A stretch of DNA of 64,000 nucleotides from Cannabis sativa. Its lineage: Eukaryota > Streptophyta > Magnoliopsida > Rosales > Cannabaceae. Each line of letters starts with the position of its first letter. Within the stretch, counting starts at the first letter, position 1. The position numbers and the translations under genes are program-made. The notes under the pieces were generated by a model, which ran no database searches, was not told the origin of the DNA, and was given only the letters and a program-made list of their open reading frames with translations. Location of the stretch: contig NC_083601.1 in assembly GCF_029168945.1 (NCBI RefSeq), positions 21,232,160 through 21,296,159 of the forward strand, given 5' to 3'. Below, in pieces: positions 1-13,173 of the stretch.

Positions 1-59
1 TAAGTATACAACCATTACATCATTCTGAAATTGTATTACCATAGAAGGAATTAGGCAAC

Positions 60-620
60 GACTAGTAACTAATCATCAATATGCAACTCGAAATTTCTGG
101 GGAGGTAAGTTTGGATATAATTCAAAAATCAAATTAATGATCTTTGAACTGCATATCTACTAACTATTTCTCCACCCCTATCAGTTCGCAAGATCTTTAA
201 CCACTTACCTTAATGGTTTTAACCATTGCTAGAAATTAATGAAATTTTTCAAACATTTCAAATTTCTTTGCTAAAAGGTATAATCTAGAGTTATCGTTTT
301 AAGAATACAACGAAAAACTCATATCCACCCCTGAATGTACATCCATCTGTGAATGAGATGAACTACTTTCAGTGGATATAGGCATATTAACCCTTTGCAG
401 AGATTGATCTTGTCAAATCCACTATGAACAAGATACAAATGCCATAGATTAAGAAAAATGTGGTTGTGTCGTTTTGATGACTTAGGTATAGTTACATCAA
501 AGAGTTCTTAGAATACTGCAAGTGGATCCTGGTCACAGAATACCTAACTCATATTCCATACAGTTTTAATCCATTAATAAAAGATGGATATTAAACACTT
601 GAGAAAGTGTAACTGTATTG
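60..620 (-). pseudogene. Broken copia pol: GAG-pre-integrase and integrase core remnant
   Basis: On the minus strand, translation with frame changes shows the order expected of Ty1-copia pol. First comes a GAG-pre-integrase-like LWHxxLxHxGFDKIN stretch (near 447-400). Then comes an integrase-core stretch with the 'LLAKKxExFEKF' pattern (near 290-240). Last is the family hallmark 'KILRTDRGGE' (near 198-168). Stops and frameshifts interrupt it, so no functional integrase is encoded. The downstream reverse transcriptase would lie left of the window. The identification rests on the order and spacing of the motifs; the exact ends are approximate. Confidence 0.72.
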
Positions 621-3600
621 TATTACGGAATTAGAAATATAAGAAAATTTCTGTTTGGATTCTAAAATTAAAGTCAAAGACTTAAATTCAACCAAATATA
701 ATGAGTAATTCTTTCTTGGACCAGCACTACTAATATAACTCTAAGTCTGATTTGCCCATACAAGTAGGAGATTTCTAAGATTGAGGATTTATATCAATTG
801 GGAATAGAATTTCGGGATTATAATCATAAGCGTCATTTAATTTCTTAAGAGAAAATATAATGACATGAAATGATTTATAGACCATTCATCCAATGATATA
901 TTATGGAGCTAATTCGAAATGAATAAGCGAAGAGGAATTAGGATAATTTCGATTATAAATAAGAATCCAACGATGCTTCGATTAGCGAAAGTCAAAGTAA
1001 TCTTATTTATGTAATCTTCTTGTTTCATATTGTAAAAATACTAGTCTAAGGTGTCATCAATTGATGAACAGCTAGATGTCGCATATACAATATTTATCTT
1101 TCGAGATCTAACACTATTATGTATGTCTAATGGTGAAAATCCACTAGGGATTTATCTCATTAGATAAACAAACATGTTGGACCAACAATGAAGATTCGAA
1201 ATTAAACTACAACTTAATAACAGAAAATAACACGGTTCAATATAAATTCATACACAATTCAGAAATTATAAGCATATAGCAAGTAGGAATGACAAGTGAA
1301 AATACTAAAACATACAATCCTAAATAATTTCCAAGGTTTTTCAACAAAATGATACAGTGTCCCGTTTAGGCGAGAGTCAAAGCATCATCCATTGAATAGA
1401 GTTGTCAGCTCATCTAAAATGATAACCATTCTAGCAACCTTTTATTCGATCAAGATTGGAATTCAGCGTTGTCCCGTTTAGGCGAGAGTCAAGGCAATTC
1501 TATCTTATGAGCTTCCACCATTGTTTCATAATTTGCAAGTCAAGTATGGTCGCCACCATTAGGGTGATCCATACCATACAAAACACTTACAAACTACTTA
1601 TCATGCGAGGTTAAACGGTGCGAAATTGCTAATGAACGTTCCTCCATTAGGGAGGATTACTCACTAAAACAAACGCGGTGTAAAACCCACAATGGAGATC
1701 GAATGTCTTAATAATAATCAAGCTCATTATTTAAAGTGAGTGGTATTTTCTATTATTCTCTTTATTTATTCTATTTATTTTAAATATATATTTATTTAAT
1801 TAAAAATTTCCAATTTAGAATGAAAAATTCTAAATATAAATTTTAATTTAATATTTATAAATTTTACTTAGATGGATATGAAAATAACATGAATTATTTC
1901 CATCTTAGTAATAATTTCCAATAAATATTTAAAAAAAATATTTAAGTTGTTACAAAATTAATTTAAATTAATTTACAACTCAAATTTAATTTTCTATAAA
2001 TATATATTGCATTTTGAAAAATTAAAGTATATAAGAATACAATTTTCGAAAAATGCATATCAAAATAAAAAATAAATCCTGGAAAAATTATTCTAATTTA
2101 ATGTTGGCCCAAAATTAATTAATAAAATTAATTTACAACAAAAAATATAATTTTCCTATTTAATTAAATATATAAGAAAAATTACAAATATTTAAGTATG
2201 ATGATGAAAATCAACTTAAATATTAATTTTCTATTTAATTAAATACACTAGAAAAATACTTCAAGCAAAAATATCACCTATCTAGATTTTCCTTTGACTA
2301 ATTAATTCTATTTCTAATAATATACTTTAATTCAATTTATTTTAAATTAATCAATAAATGAAAAAATCATTGATTTAAGTTGATCCAAGAATTAATTAAA
2401 ATAATTAATTTACAACTTAATCTATTTTTCAAGATAAAATTCGAAATTCTAGCATTTAAGAAATGCAATTTCGAAAATTGATTAATAAAATAAAGAAAAA
2501 ATATATTTTGAAAATTATTTAAATTTAGTTGAAAAAAAAATTCAACTAAAAATAATTTTCTATTTAATTAAATGTCATGAAAAAGAAATATTTAAGTATC
2601 ATGATGAAAATCAACTTAGATATTTAATTTTTCAAATTAATTAAATGTATTAAATTCAAGAAATAAATAATTAAGTGTAGAGAAGGCTTAACTATTAATT
2701 TCTAGTTTAATACTAGGAAAAATATACTTAAAATAAATTGTACCAAAATTAATTATTTAAATAATTAATTTCACAATGTATAATATTTTCCTATTTAATA
2801 TTAGAAATAATAAGTAGTCTAGAAATAACTACCTAGAAAATATCTTATTTGACTAAGTATCTTTTCCACAAAATTTGAAAAAATATCTAATTTAAGTTGT
2901 ACTAGAAAAAATCTAGAACTTAAATATTTTCAAATTTAAATTTAATTAAATATCAAAAATTAAGTTGTAACCACTTAATTCAAAAATATTCCATTTTAAG
3001 TTAATATTGAAAAGATATTAACTTAAAAAATATCTAAAGAATCTTAATAACCAATGCCTAAAATTCCTCAACTTAATTTTGAAATTTTGAATTCAAAAGA
3101 TATTCAGATTTAAGTTGGTTAGTTGTAGATAACTAAATATCAACTTAAATAAGAATATTTAATGAAAAATTTAAATTAAGTTTCAGAAAGAATCTAGATG
3201 GTTATAATTCTATATTTAATTAAATACAAGAAAATACATATAGTTTAGCTTAGAATAAAGAATTCTTTAAACTATAATTTTCTTAAATTAATTTCAAAAT
3301 AAATGAAATTAATTATGTTGCTAATCAATTTTATTAGGTCAAACTAGTGTAATTAACCTAGTACAGTCATTCAAATCAGGCAAATGGGCCTTCACAATTG
3401 GGGTGGTTTGTGTGAGGGGGTGCTGGGTTCAGTATGTCGTACCCACTTCTATGGCTCCCAACTCTCACACAAGGCCCAAAAGAGAGGAATTTAACCTTAA
3501 TAAGAACAACTGTTATTAATTGAATAGGCCCAAAAACTAAATGGGCCTAAATAAATTCTATCAATAACTATGATAATTTATTTTAGCAACAACAACCTAT

Positions 3601-4254
3601 ATGTATCTATAATCAAATTAAACACATAGGCTCACACAGGCACACTTTGGATGGGTCCTATCATGTTGCTAGGTCATACACAGATGAAAGAAGATTGTAA
3701 ATATACCTGTTACAAATTATTATCTTGACCAAGGGAGCCATCAGATCATTAGATCTGACAAAAAGTAACCATGGCTATTTGCAATCAAGTAATAATAGGT
3801 TTTGAAAACTTACAAACAAGCTAAAACACATACTCCTGCAACAGGGTTAGCTGGATAGTTGGATATAGGATTTATTTAATTTTAAATTAAATAATTAATT
3901 TCGAAATATTATTAAAAAAGATTTTCGAAAAAATTAAAAAAAAATTCGAAAATTAATTAAATATTTAAATTTAAAATTAAACCTACAATTTTGAAAAATT
4001 AAGTTTGAACCAACCTAAATATCATTTCAAACTTTGCTAACTACTTTTAAATTTTAAATGTTATTTTATAAATAAAAATTAAATAAAAAATTAGAAAAGA
4101 TAAATAAATATTTTTTTCAAATTTTAAATGTAATTTAAATAAATAAAATAACAAAATTTAAAAAATTAGCAAAATATCTTACATCTATTTAAAATTACAT
4201 GATTATAAATATCTTATTTTAAATTTAAATAAGGTCAAAATATCTAAAAAGATT

Positions 4255-4435
4255 TAAAAAAAAAATCTTAAAAGATAAGATAGTTTTTAAAATATCTTAA
4301 AAGATAAGATATTTTTAAAATATCTTAAAAGATATTATAAATATCTTTAAAAGATATTATAAATATCTTAAAAGATAAGATATTTTTAAATATCTTAAAA
4401 GATATTATAAATATCTTAAAAAATCTGACCTTAAA
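4255..4435. repeat. Short AT-rich palindromic tandem array
   Basis: The core 'atatcttaaaagatat', itself nearly a perfect palindrome, and close variants recur many times with spacing of about 20-25 bases. The matching part of the sister element at 17400-17460 lacks the array, so it expanded after the copies separated. Confidence 0.75.
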
Positions 4436-4965
4436 TTTTAAAAAAAAATATAATCAAATTTAAAAATAAGATAGATTTTTAAGCAAAAAGATAAATACTA
4501 ATTCTATTCAAATTCAAATTACACTAAAAATTTAAATTAATTCAAAATAGTAATTAGAATTGAATTAGGAATAGTAATAGTATATATACAAAACCATACA
4601 AAAAATTGGAAGCTAATTCCATGAAAAAGTATGAAAAATTGAAGAAAAAAGGAAAAATTCGAAACTGTACGGACAGTTCTGCGATCGCAGGAAACTATGA
4701 GCACAGCCTCGATTTTGTCAAATCTTCAAAAAATCATAACTAATTCAAATAAAATCCAAATTGAGTTCTGTAAAAGGCTAACTTGCTTAATTTTTTCCAT
4801 ACTATCCAATAAAAATAATTCCAGAAACGAAATCACAATTATTTTTCACGAAAATTTCACAAACATCAATCAATCATCAAATAACACTCAATACAACATG
4901 ATACCATCTAAAGAACATACAAACAATCGTTTTAAAGTCCAAATTTCTTGCAAGTAAATCAATTA

Positions 4966-4984
4966 CCATGGCTCTGAGGCCAGT
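4966..4984 (-). other. Primer binding site of element A
   Basis: On the minus strand the bases directly after the LTR end are ACTGGCCTCAGAGCCATGG. This resembles the initiator-methionine tRNA primer site of plant copia elements (TGGTATCAGAGC type) with differences. The same sequence follows the plus-strand LTR at 16868. Confidence 0.7.
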
Positions 4985-6928
4985 TGTTGGAAATTATTTT
5001 ACCAGGATCTTAGATCTACTCACAAGTATGTTTATTAACATCCTAAATATGAACTTTCTAAAACGATAAATTAAACACATATAAAGTTTAAGAAACCTTA
5101 CATTGGGTGCAGCGGAATATAATGACTCCTTCCGTTCAGATATCTAGCCCTTGATTCCTTTCTGTAATATAATGACTCCTTCCGTTCAGATATCTAGCCC
5201 TTGATTCCTTTCTGTAGCAGAGCATTATCAATATCTGAACCTGGATCTCTTTCTCTGAATCTTTAATGCTGAAACTCCTTTGCTGATGATCTTTCTTCAC
5301 GATCTTCCTCACTATGATTGAGGTATCACTTGATGTGTGTGGGCACTACTCAAACACTAAAGTAATTTCGAAATTTAAAGTAAGAAGAGAGAGAGTGGTC
5401 AGCTAAAGATAGGGAGAGAGAAGGCTCAGTTTTTCTGAATAGAAAAAAGTCAGAAGAAAAGTGTGTTTTTTCTGAAGCCTTCACTATCTATTTATAGCAT
5501 TTCACTAGGGTTAGATTTGAATTATATGGCATTAAAATAATGAAAAAATCAATTTAAAACACAACAATAGGTGGCCGGCCATACACTAATGGATTGGGCC
5601 TTGGGCTTTGCAATTTTGCAATTTTACCACCTTTTGTATCTGATTTTCTCAAAAATGCCAATTTCCTAATTCAATCATTTAAATGTCAATTCTAACTATT
5701 TAATAACTATAAATAATTATTAAATAATATTGTCATTTATCATATTTATTAATTGAACCATACAAAGTATCATAATTAACAAATATGCCCCTATAAACTC
5801 TTTCTTTACAATTTCGCCCTTACTTAGTGAAAAATTCACAAATAGACATAGTCTAATTTGAGAATTATAATTGATTAATCAAAACCAATTACATGAGTCT
5901 TACAAGCAATATTATCTCAACTAGTGGGGGGGCCATGGGTCTATTTAACCGAGCTTCCAATAAGTAGATCAAGAATTTAGCACTAAAATTCACTAACTTA
6001 TTAATTCTTCGTTGAATCCACGCATAGAACTTAGAATTGCACTCTCAGTATATAGAATGCTCTATATGTTCCACCATATAGGCACATCATTAGTTATCCA
6101 TTGTTATAATCCTAATGTGATCAATGATCCTCTATATGAATGATCTACACTGTAAAGGGATTAAATTACCGTTACACCCTACAATGTATTTATTTCTTAA
6201 AACACTTGACCCCGTATAAATGATATTTCAGCTTATGTGAAATGAGTACTCCACCATTTATGTTCGTTTGGTCAAGCTCGAAGGAGATCATCCTTTGCTT
6301 ACTATTCGCCAGATAGAAGCTATAGATTCCATGTTTATGATAGCGCTCCCACTCAATTGCACTACCGTGTTCCCAAAAAGTACGTATCACCCTGACCAAA
6401 AGGTAGGCTTGACTAACAATTCAAGGAACACGAATAGCCTTTCAAGATTGAGCCTAATCATAACAGGATTAAGATCATTTGATCTAGGATCAACTAGGCG
6501 ATATTGACTTGAATAGATTTTACGGTAAGTTTAATTAAATCTAAGTCAAAGTTCAATATCGGTCCCTTCCGATGCATACTCCATGCATCCAACCTGAGCT
6601 TTACTTTAACCAATGTTCTGGAAAGAACATAGTATTTCTCCAAATACAAGTAAACTCTTGTTGTAGATTATCATATCAGTAAAACCCTGTGTCTGATAAA
6701 TCTAGGAAACTTTATTCACATAGTCATGTTTACTTTCCAATGTGTTGACGGCACAATAAACAGGATCAAGTATGTGAAAAGGGTTTCAGATGAATTTATA
6801 CATTATGTACATATAATCATGAAATAAATCATGTGAACCATGCAACATCAAATGTTATTTCTGATCTATATTAATAAGTAAATCTGATTATATTGAAATG
6901 AGTTTTATTTAGGGCATAAAACCCAACA
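4985..6928 (-). mobile_element. LTR of copia element A (minus orientation)
   Basis: This is a 1.94-kb LTR with TGTTGG...CCAACA ends. On the plus strand it begins tgttggaaattattttacc and ends gcataaaacccaaca. Three other copies or part-copies of the same LTR family lie at 13762-15002, 15003-16867 and about 18451-19280. More diverged relatives are 9148-13173 and 10407-12279. Because the primer site and internal region lie to its left, this is the 5' LTR of a minus-strand element. Short open frames inside it (for example 6190-6507) recur in the other copies only because the DNA is repeated; they are not genes. Confidence 0.88.
5116..5215. repeat. 50-bp tandem duplication inside LTR A
   Basis: A 50-base unit beginning aatataatgactccttccg is present twice head to tail (5116-5165 and 5166-5215). 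The sister LTRs have it once, so this is a private duplication of this copy. Confidence 0.9.
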
Positions 6929-9147
6929 AACACCTCTAACGAGAACCCAAAAAATCTTTTCCACATGTGTTTTAATGTCGCAAACATTCAGTTTAGTAAT
7001 CATTTTAAACATTGGGAAACTAATGTTGCTTTTTCAACTTACCCAAATATTTTAGTTTATTTTTTTTCTTTAAATTTAAATTGACAATTTTTAATCAGGT
7101 AAATCACATCAGTTTGAACTTCCCTGCTGCTTTACTTTTGACCTTGCCTTCCTTCTCCAAGTTTTCCCTTTGATTTTGTCTCCCCTGCTATTCTATTCTT
7201 CTTCTTTCTAAATATTCTTGCGATTATGGCTTCTAAAGTTACTAAGGGTAAATTTTGATGAATTGCCTAGAAGTCTTCCCCTGTGATTGACCCTAACAAC
7301 ATGACAGAATACGAAGCAACTTTTGATAAGATTCGAGCATAATATCTTATTGCTGATGGTGTTTCTTTCCAGATGTTGAAAAAATTCAAATTGTCCAAAG
7401 GTTTGAAAAACCTTGAAGTGGACAAGGGTAATATTTTGGTCAGTAAAAAGTACATAGAACTATTGCGTTTCCTGATTCCTCTGTTACTGGTATATGTCAT
7501 TTCTTTTACTGGAGCTTCTATAATTCAACTACTTTCCAATTTTGTTGAAACGGTTCCAGGTTTAGCTGCCTTGAGCGCTCTCAAAGGAACAAATTTTTTA
7601 ACATCAGAGTTCTTTGCATGCTTTTGCAAAACAACAAGCTTGGCTCGATTCGTCACCTTGTATATCTCTATCAAGGGCCCAATTACACGATTAACGGTCA
7701 ACCATCTTCTAAAGAAGAGTGGGATGCTTTTGTATTTGTAGTAGGTGAAAATTGGCTCCCTAAAGTTGTTTGTAATAAGAAGTTTATTGTGAAGAATTAG
7801 TTGGTACAGGCAATTCATTGGCCTGTTGGAATCCTAATATAAAATCACAAACATATTCTTTACATGAGAATTATCCAACATATTAAGAAAGTGTCTTACC
7901 ACATTGATACCATTTTAACAAAAGAAGTAACCTTTTGTTTGCCCATCCTTTGTTCGAACATTGAATTAGAAATCTTGGCCTTTAACATTTTAGCTCACTT
8001 GAAACAGTTATCTATTTTGTCTTTACCTCAGACTAGCTCTTCTGGTCTTTCTTCCTTGGCAACTTCCAATGTTGGTGCTCTTTCATCTTGTTTAGCTTCC
8101 CCAAATCATTAGACTTCTGTCAACCTTCCTTTAATTACACCTGCAACAATTCTACTTCGATTATTCCTTTATCCTCTTCACAAGTCCCCCCATTATTCCT
8201 CAAGGGGTCAAGACTTCTCGAAAGAGAACTTGAAACTCAAATGGGTCAAGCTTATTTGGATGCGAAGAAACCCAAAAGACCTCCTCACTTATCAAGAATG
8301 GGTCGTCTTCAACGACATTGCCAAAATTACACGGTAGCTTTCTTCTGAGCCTGACATTTCTACTGTTTACAATGCTCTTGTTGCTCCTAGTTCATCCACC
8401 ATCCTTACGGGGTTGTTAACTCCATCTTCTAGATTAAATCATCATTTTCCTCATCAAAAGAATTTGTGTAATATTTTATATAGCCCTACTCCTATTTAGT
8501 CCATCCTTTCTGATTCTATAGTCGTTCACATTGAAAGTCAAATCAGCATTCCTGATAATAGGATTGTATCGACTTATGCACTTTCAGATGCTAAAGTTCT
8601 TCAAAAACATCTTCATGGTAGTGTAATGGACACTCCTACTTATTTTCCTTATGAATTGGGCAATAGTCCTTCAATCACTGCTATGCTCCATAATTTTTTA
8701 ATCTTCCCAACCTTTAAAGTTCTTAGTAATTTCAACAATGCATTCAACATTCCTTTCGCCAATTGCTACATTCAATTGACAAGGTCACTAAATTTCCATT
8801 CAGTTCAACCTTCTCAACCTCTTCCCCTAGTATATCTTGTTGACTAGTGGAAATTATTTCGGTAACTTCTAATACCTTGGGTAATTCCATTGCCCCTAAT
8901 TCTTCCTCTTCTTCTATAGTTATGATTTCAGACTCTAAGCAAATCATCGTCTCTATAGCTAAATCCCCATCCATTCCCAATCCTCTGCATTCATCCATTG
9001 ATTCAAGTTCTCATGAGATCGCCACTGTTTCAAAATTAAACCCACTAGAGCTATGCTTTGCTGAGACCGACAACGAAAGGTGGTTTCGATCAACTCCGAA
9101 AAGAGACTGAGTGTAGTCTTGCAACTATATGATTTTGGACTTGCTAC
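6929..9147 (+). pseudogene. Degenerate transposon-type gene, 5' part ('gypsy-type transposase'-like)
   Basis: A coding-like stretch begins at an ATG at 7225 and runs through several frames with stops and frameshifts. Recognisable patches include an acidic/helical start followed by 'KFKLSKGLKNLEVDKG' (about 7376-7430). A conserved-looking block follows, with 'YLYQGPNYTINGQPSSKEEWDAF' character (7650-7730), and then a serine/proline-rich region (8000-9110). This layout resembles the plant family annotated as 'transposase (putative), gypsy type', which has a long C-terminal coiled coil. The matching coiled-coil part is found 10 kb away at 19281-19640. I cannot name a function for this family beyond its transposon association. 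The gene is certainly broken: it has an early stop a few codons after the ATG, several frame changes and at least three insertions. Confidence 0.5.
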
Positions 9148-9398
9148 TGCTAGAACTTATTTTACTGGGATTTTAATTTACTAACATGTATGTTGATTAT
9201 AAGCATTATAATCATCCTAAATATGAACAACTGTAAAACGATAATTAAACACGTATAAATTTGAGAAATCTTGCATTGGTTGCAGTAGAAATAATATGAC
9301 CCCTTTCGTTCTTTACTCTAACTATTGTTTCTTTCTGCCGTAAAGTTATAACAAGTACTGAACATGGATGCTCCTTTGAATTGTTAAACACCTTCTAC

Positions 9399-9589
9399 CA
9401 GGGCCGACCTTGAAATTTAGTGGGCCATAGGAGAAAAATTATTTTTGGACCCTTATTTAAAAAAATATGGTATTTTTCAAAATTAGCAAAACATTATGTA
9501 ATTTTAAAAGGAGAAGATTTTTGTTGGGCCCCTGGGCTAGGTGAGCCCTAGGCACAAGCCTAACTCGCCTGTGCCCAGGGCCAGACATG
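9399..9589. mobile_element. Small hAT-type MITE of the 'cagggccg' family
   Basis: This 191-bp insert starts cagggccgacc and is flanked on both sides by the 8-base direct repeat ccttctac (9391-9398 and 9590-9597), the duplication length typical of hAT transposons. It carries GGGCC-rich ends and no coding sequence. A longer relative is at 43885-44591. Confidence 0.78.
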
Positions 9590-9671
9590 CCTTCTACACA
9601 GTCTTCCACACTAATCTGAGTATTGTCTAGAATTGTATGGGAAATATCTCAACACTAAAGCACACAATTTT

Positions 9672-9672
<1 letters not shown>

Positions 9673-9760
<88 letters not shown>
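9673..9760. repeat. (AG)44 microsatellite
   Basis: A pure, uninterrupted AG dinucleotide run of 88 bases lies inside the old LTR, at the place where the sister LTRs have a short gagagaga tract. Confidence 0.97.
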
Positions 9761-9764
<4 letters not shown>

Positions 9765-10406
9765 TCAAATTTGATAAAAGAAAAAAGAGTTTTTTCTAAT
9801 TCAGATCTCATAAGTTTTTGGCAGATAAAAGTGTAATGAGCGCCTCTTGAATTAAAACCTTTATATTCATTTTATAGGGTCTCTCTAGGTTTAAGGTTTT
9901 AGAATAGAATAAGGTTTAGAATAAGATAGTGGACCAAAATTAAACCCTTGGCCAAAATTCACAAGTGTGGCCCATGGATTTGATTTTTGCCACTTTGTTA
10001 CATTAAATAAAACTTTCTTATCTTATTATTTTTTTTTGAAAAACTAATTTTCCTAATCTAATTATTTAAATGTTAATTTTATCTATTTAATAATTATTAA
10101 ACTAAATTATTATTTTAAATATATTTATTAATTAGACTCATGTAGTGTCTTAATTAACTAATAAACTCTTATTTCTCTTTTATTTTCAAATAAGCCGTTG
10201 CTTAGTAATATTCATAAACAAGATATACTCTTCTTTAGAATTCTAATTGATTTAAGAAAGTAATATTGAGTCTACAAGGCAATATTATCCCAGATAATGT
10301 AGGGACCATGCACTTATGTAACCAAGCTCCCAATAAGCAGTTCCCAAAATTTATGAATAAATTTTTTAACTTATTAATTCTCCATGACTCCACTATAGAT
10401 TCAAAC

Positions 10407-12279
10407 TGTTGGATTTTATGCCCTAAATAAAACCCATTTCAATATAATCAGATTTATTAATTAATAAAGATAAAAAATCATTCTATGTTGCATGATTTAC
10501 ATGATTTATTTCATGATTATGTTTAATATACAAATTCTATTAAGTCCAGAACATATATAAATATGTATATATTTGTTCATGATTATATTGTCGTTAGCAC
10601 AGTGGAATATAATCATGATTATATATTCAAAAGTTTAATTCTCATGATTTGTCAGTTCACTAGATTTAGACTGACATGATAATCGGCGATAAGGTATACT
10701 TACACCTTGGATAAGTCTTATGTCCTTTTCAATGCATTGATAAAGTTTACCAGTATCGGATGTATGGAGTATACATTGGAAGGGACCGATATTGATCTTG
10801 GTAAGATATCATAAACTTACCGTTATATCTTTTTAAGTCAATATCAATGGTTGATCTTAAGTTTATGGATCTTAATCCTGATATGGTTAGGTTCAATTTT
10901 AGTTGTATTATTTATGTTATTCAATTTGTTCGTTAAAGTCAACCAATTGAATCTTCTCGTGACTTATAGATTAAGGACATGGTAGTTCAATTGAGTGGGA
11001 GCGGTGATCATATATATAGAATCTATAGCTTCTATAAGTATTTAGAAGTGAGATGATAATTTCCTTCGAGCTTGGCTGAATAGAGATAAATGATTGAGGC
11101 CTCATTTCAGTAATTATATTAGTTTACGAAGTATCATTTATAGGTAGCTAAGTGTTTTAAGGATAAAATATATTGTAGGGTAAAACAGTAAATTTGTCCC
11201 TATTCAGTGTAGATCATCTATAGAGGATCTTTGACTATTATGATTGTAACAATGGATAATCATAACGTATATATATCGTAGTACATATAGAGCGTTTTAT
11301 ATAACTGAGAGTGCTATTCAATTCCAAATATGTAGTGGCACAAGGCGGAATTAATAAATTAGAGAATTTACTTGGTAAATTCTAGTCTACTTATTGAAAG
11401 CTCAATTATATAGGTCCATGGTCCCCTCACTAATTGAGATAATACTGCTTGCAAACTCAGTTAATTAATTTTAATTAATCAATTATAATTCTAAAATTAG
11501 ACTATGTCTTATTTAAGAATTTTCACTAAGCAAGGGCTTAATTGTGAAGAAAAGAGGTTTTGGGGTCAATTTATTAATTAATGGACTTTGTATGGTCTAA
11601 TTAATAAATTACATAAATGATAATTTTATTTAGTAATTAATTATAATTATTAAATAAATAATTTTGGCATTTATAGGATTGAATTAGAAAATATGGTATT
11701 ATTGAAAAGAAGAATAAGTGGTTGAAATAAAGGGGCAAAAATCTAACTAGAAATTGGTCCTATTAGTGTACGGCTATAAGTAGATTTTGCTCAATATTTT
11801 ATTCTTTTTTAATCCATATAATTCAGCCTTAAGCCCTAGTTGAAACACTATAAAAGGAACATGATGCTCTCACTCATCCAACCATTGTCAACTTGACTAT
11901 TCAACCAACCTAGACGAGAGAGTTCCTTCCTTAGTGCTTTCACCTCCTTCATTGTTTTTCACTATTCGAACCTTAAGTGAAAGAGTGCTATGCCCACACA
12001 TAGCAAGTAAAGTACTCAATCATAATGAGTAAGATGGTGGCAACCAAACCTAAAGGAGAGAAAGAGATCCAAGTTCAGATCTTGATAATGCTCTGCTACA
12101 GAAAGGAATAAAGGGCTAGAGATCTTAAACAGAAGGAGTCATTATATTCCACTGCAATCAATGTAAGGTTTTCTAATCCCTTATGTGTTTAATTTCATTG
12201 TTTTAGAGATATTCATATATAGGATGTTAATTCAACATACTTGTTAGTAAATCTAGATCTTAGTAAAATATTCCCAACA
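10407..12279 (+). mobile_element. Solo LTR (plus orientation) nested in an older LTR
   Basis: This 1.87-kb sequence begins tgttggattttatgcccta and ends ttcccaaca. It is related to the LTR family at 4985 and 15003 but clearly diverged. Flanks caaac (10402-10406) and caagc (12280-12284) match at four of five bases, as expected for a copia target duplication with one later change. There is no primer site or internal region on either side, so it is a solo LTR. Removing it joins the two halves of the older LTR in register. Confidence 0.82.
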
Positions 12280-13173
12280 CAAGCTTACACTCTTGATTAC
12301 ATAGAACACTCTATATACCAAATACAAATACACTATTATTATCCATTGTTTCAATCTAAACAATCAATGATCCTCTATAGACGATTTACATCGAGCAAGG
12401 AAAAATTTACCGTTTTTATCTTTCAATGTATTTTATCCTTAAAACACTTAACAATTTATAAATGATATTCCAGTAAACTAATATAATTACTGAATGAGTA
12501 CTTCACCATTTAAACTCGTTTAGCCAAGATATACAGAAATCATCGTTTCACTTTTAAGAGTTTATAGAAGCTGTAAATTCTATATTTACGATTAGCGCTC
12601 CACTCAATTACATTACCATGTTCCCAAGATGTAAGTATGAGCTAGTCCTACAGGTAAGCAGGTAAAGAACAAGTCAAAGAACCTGAATAGTACAATTGGC
12701 CTAGAACCTAATCATTTCAGGATTTAGACCATCAATCTAAGATCAACTAAGTGACATTGACTTAGAAAAGACATTACGATAAGTTTATGATAAATTTTCC
12801 ACTATTAATATCAGTTCAGTTCGATGTATAACTAATACATCTGATACAAGCTTACTTTGCTAATGCCCTGAAAAAGACATTCCACTTATACAAGTGTAAG
12901 CAAACTACATCGCTGATTATCATGTCAGTGTAAATCTAATGCACTAATAAATCATGAGACCAATATAGTTTATATCATATAGTCCCAATTAAATCATGAA
13001 TAATAATACGATAACGATTTACTAGAATTTATATATCAAACATACGATCATGAAAGTAACATGTGAACCAAGCAATATACGAAATAATAATGAAATAGCA
13101 TCTATTTTTTTTTAATGATAATGAAATTAAATTACATTAAAATTAGGTTTATTTGGGGCATAAAATTTCAACA

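Larger units (their letters stand above)
1..4984 (-). mobile_element. Internal region of a degenerate Ty1-copia retrotransposon (element A)
   Basis: This is the internal part of an LTR element read on the minus strand. Its 5' LTR is 4985-6928, and the element continues past the left edge of the window. Next to the LTR is a primer-binding-site-like sequence. A long AT-rich leader with no recognisable gag follows (roughly 4950 down to 1700). Pol remnants appear only near the window start. The part next to the LTR (about 3080-4984) is clearly the same sequence as 16868-18440 in the opposite orientation, so both belong to one family. A 23-base motif beginning tgtcccgtttaggcgagagt occurs twice, near 1358 and 1471. 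I saw no intact reading frame here; a short open stretch at 4697-4957 lies on the other strand in the leader and looks accidental. Confidence 0.8.
9148..13173 (-). mobile_element. Old solo LTR (minus orientation), interrupted by later insertions
   Basis: The two outer pieces, 9148-10406 and 12280-13173, together align with the family LTR at 4985-6928. The left end reads tgctagaacttattttactggg and the right end gcataaaatttcaaca, so both termini are recognisable but worn. The flanks gctac (left) and actac (right) match at four of five bases and are likely the target duplication. No internal region is attached, so it is a solo LTR. It is more diverged than the LTRs at 4985 and 15003. It later received the solo LTR at 10407-12279, the MITE at 9399-9589 and an expanded AG microsatellite. 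Confidence 0.72.

Noticed and set aside
4697..4957. 86-codon open frame on the plus strand
   Set aside because: It lies in the copia leader next to the primer site, opposite to the element's direction, and has no domain.
6190..6507. Open frames repeated at 15424-15663 and 18544-18861
   Set aside because: They recur only because they sit in copies of one LTR; no protein features.
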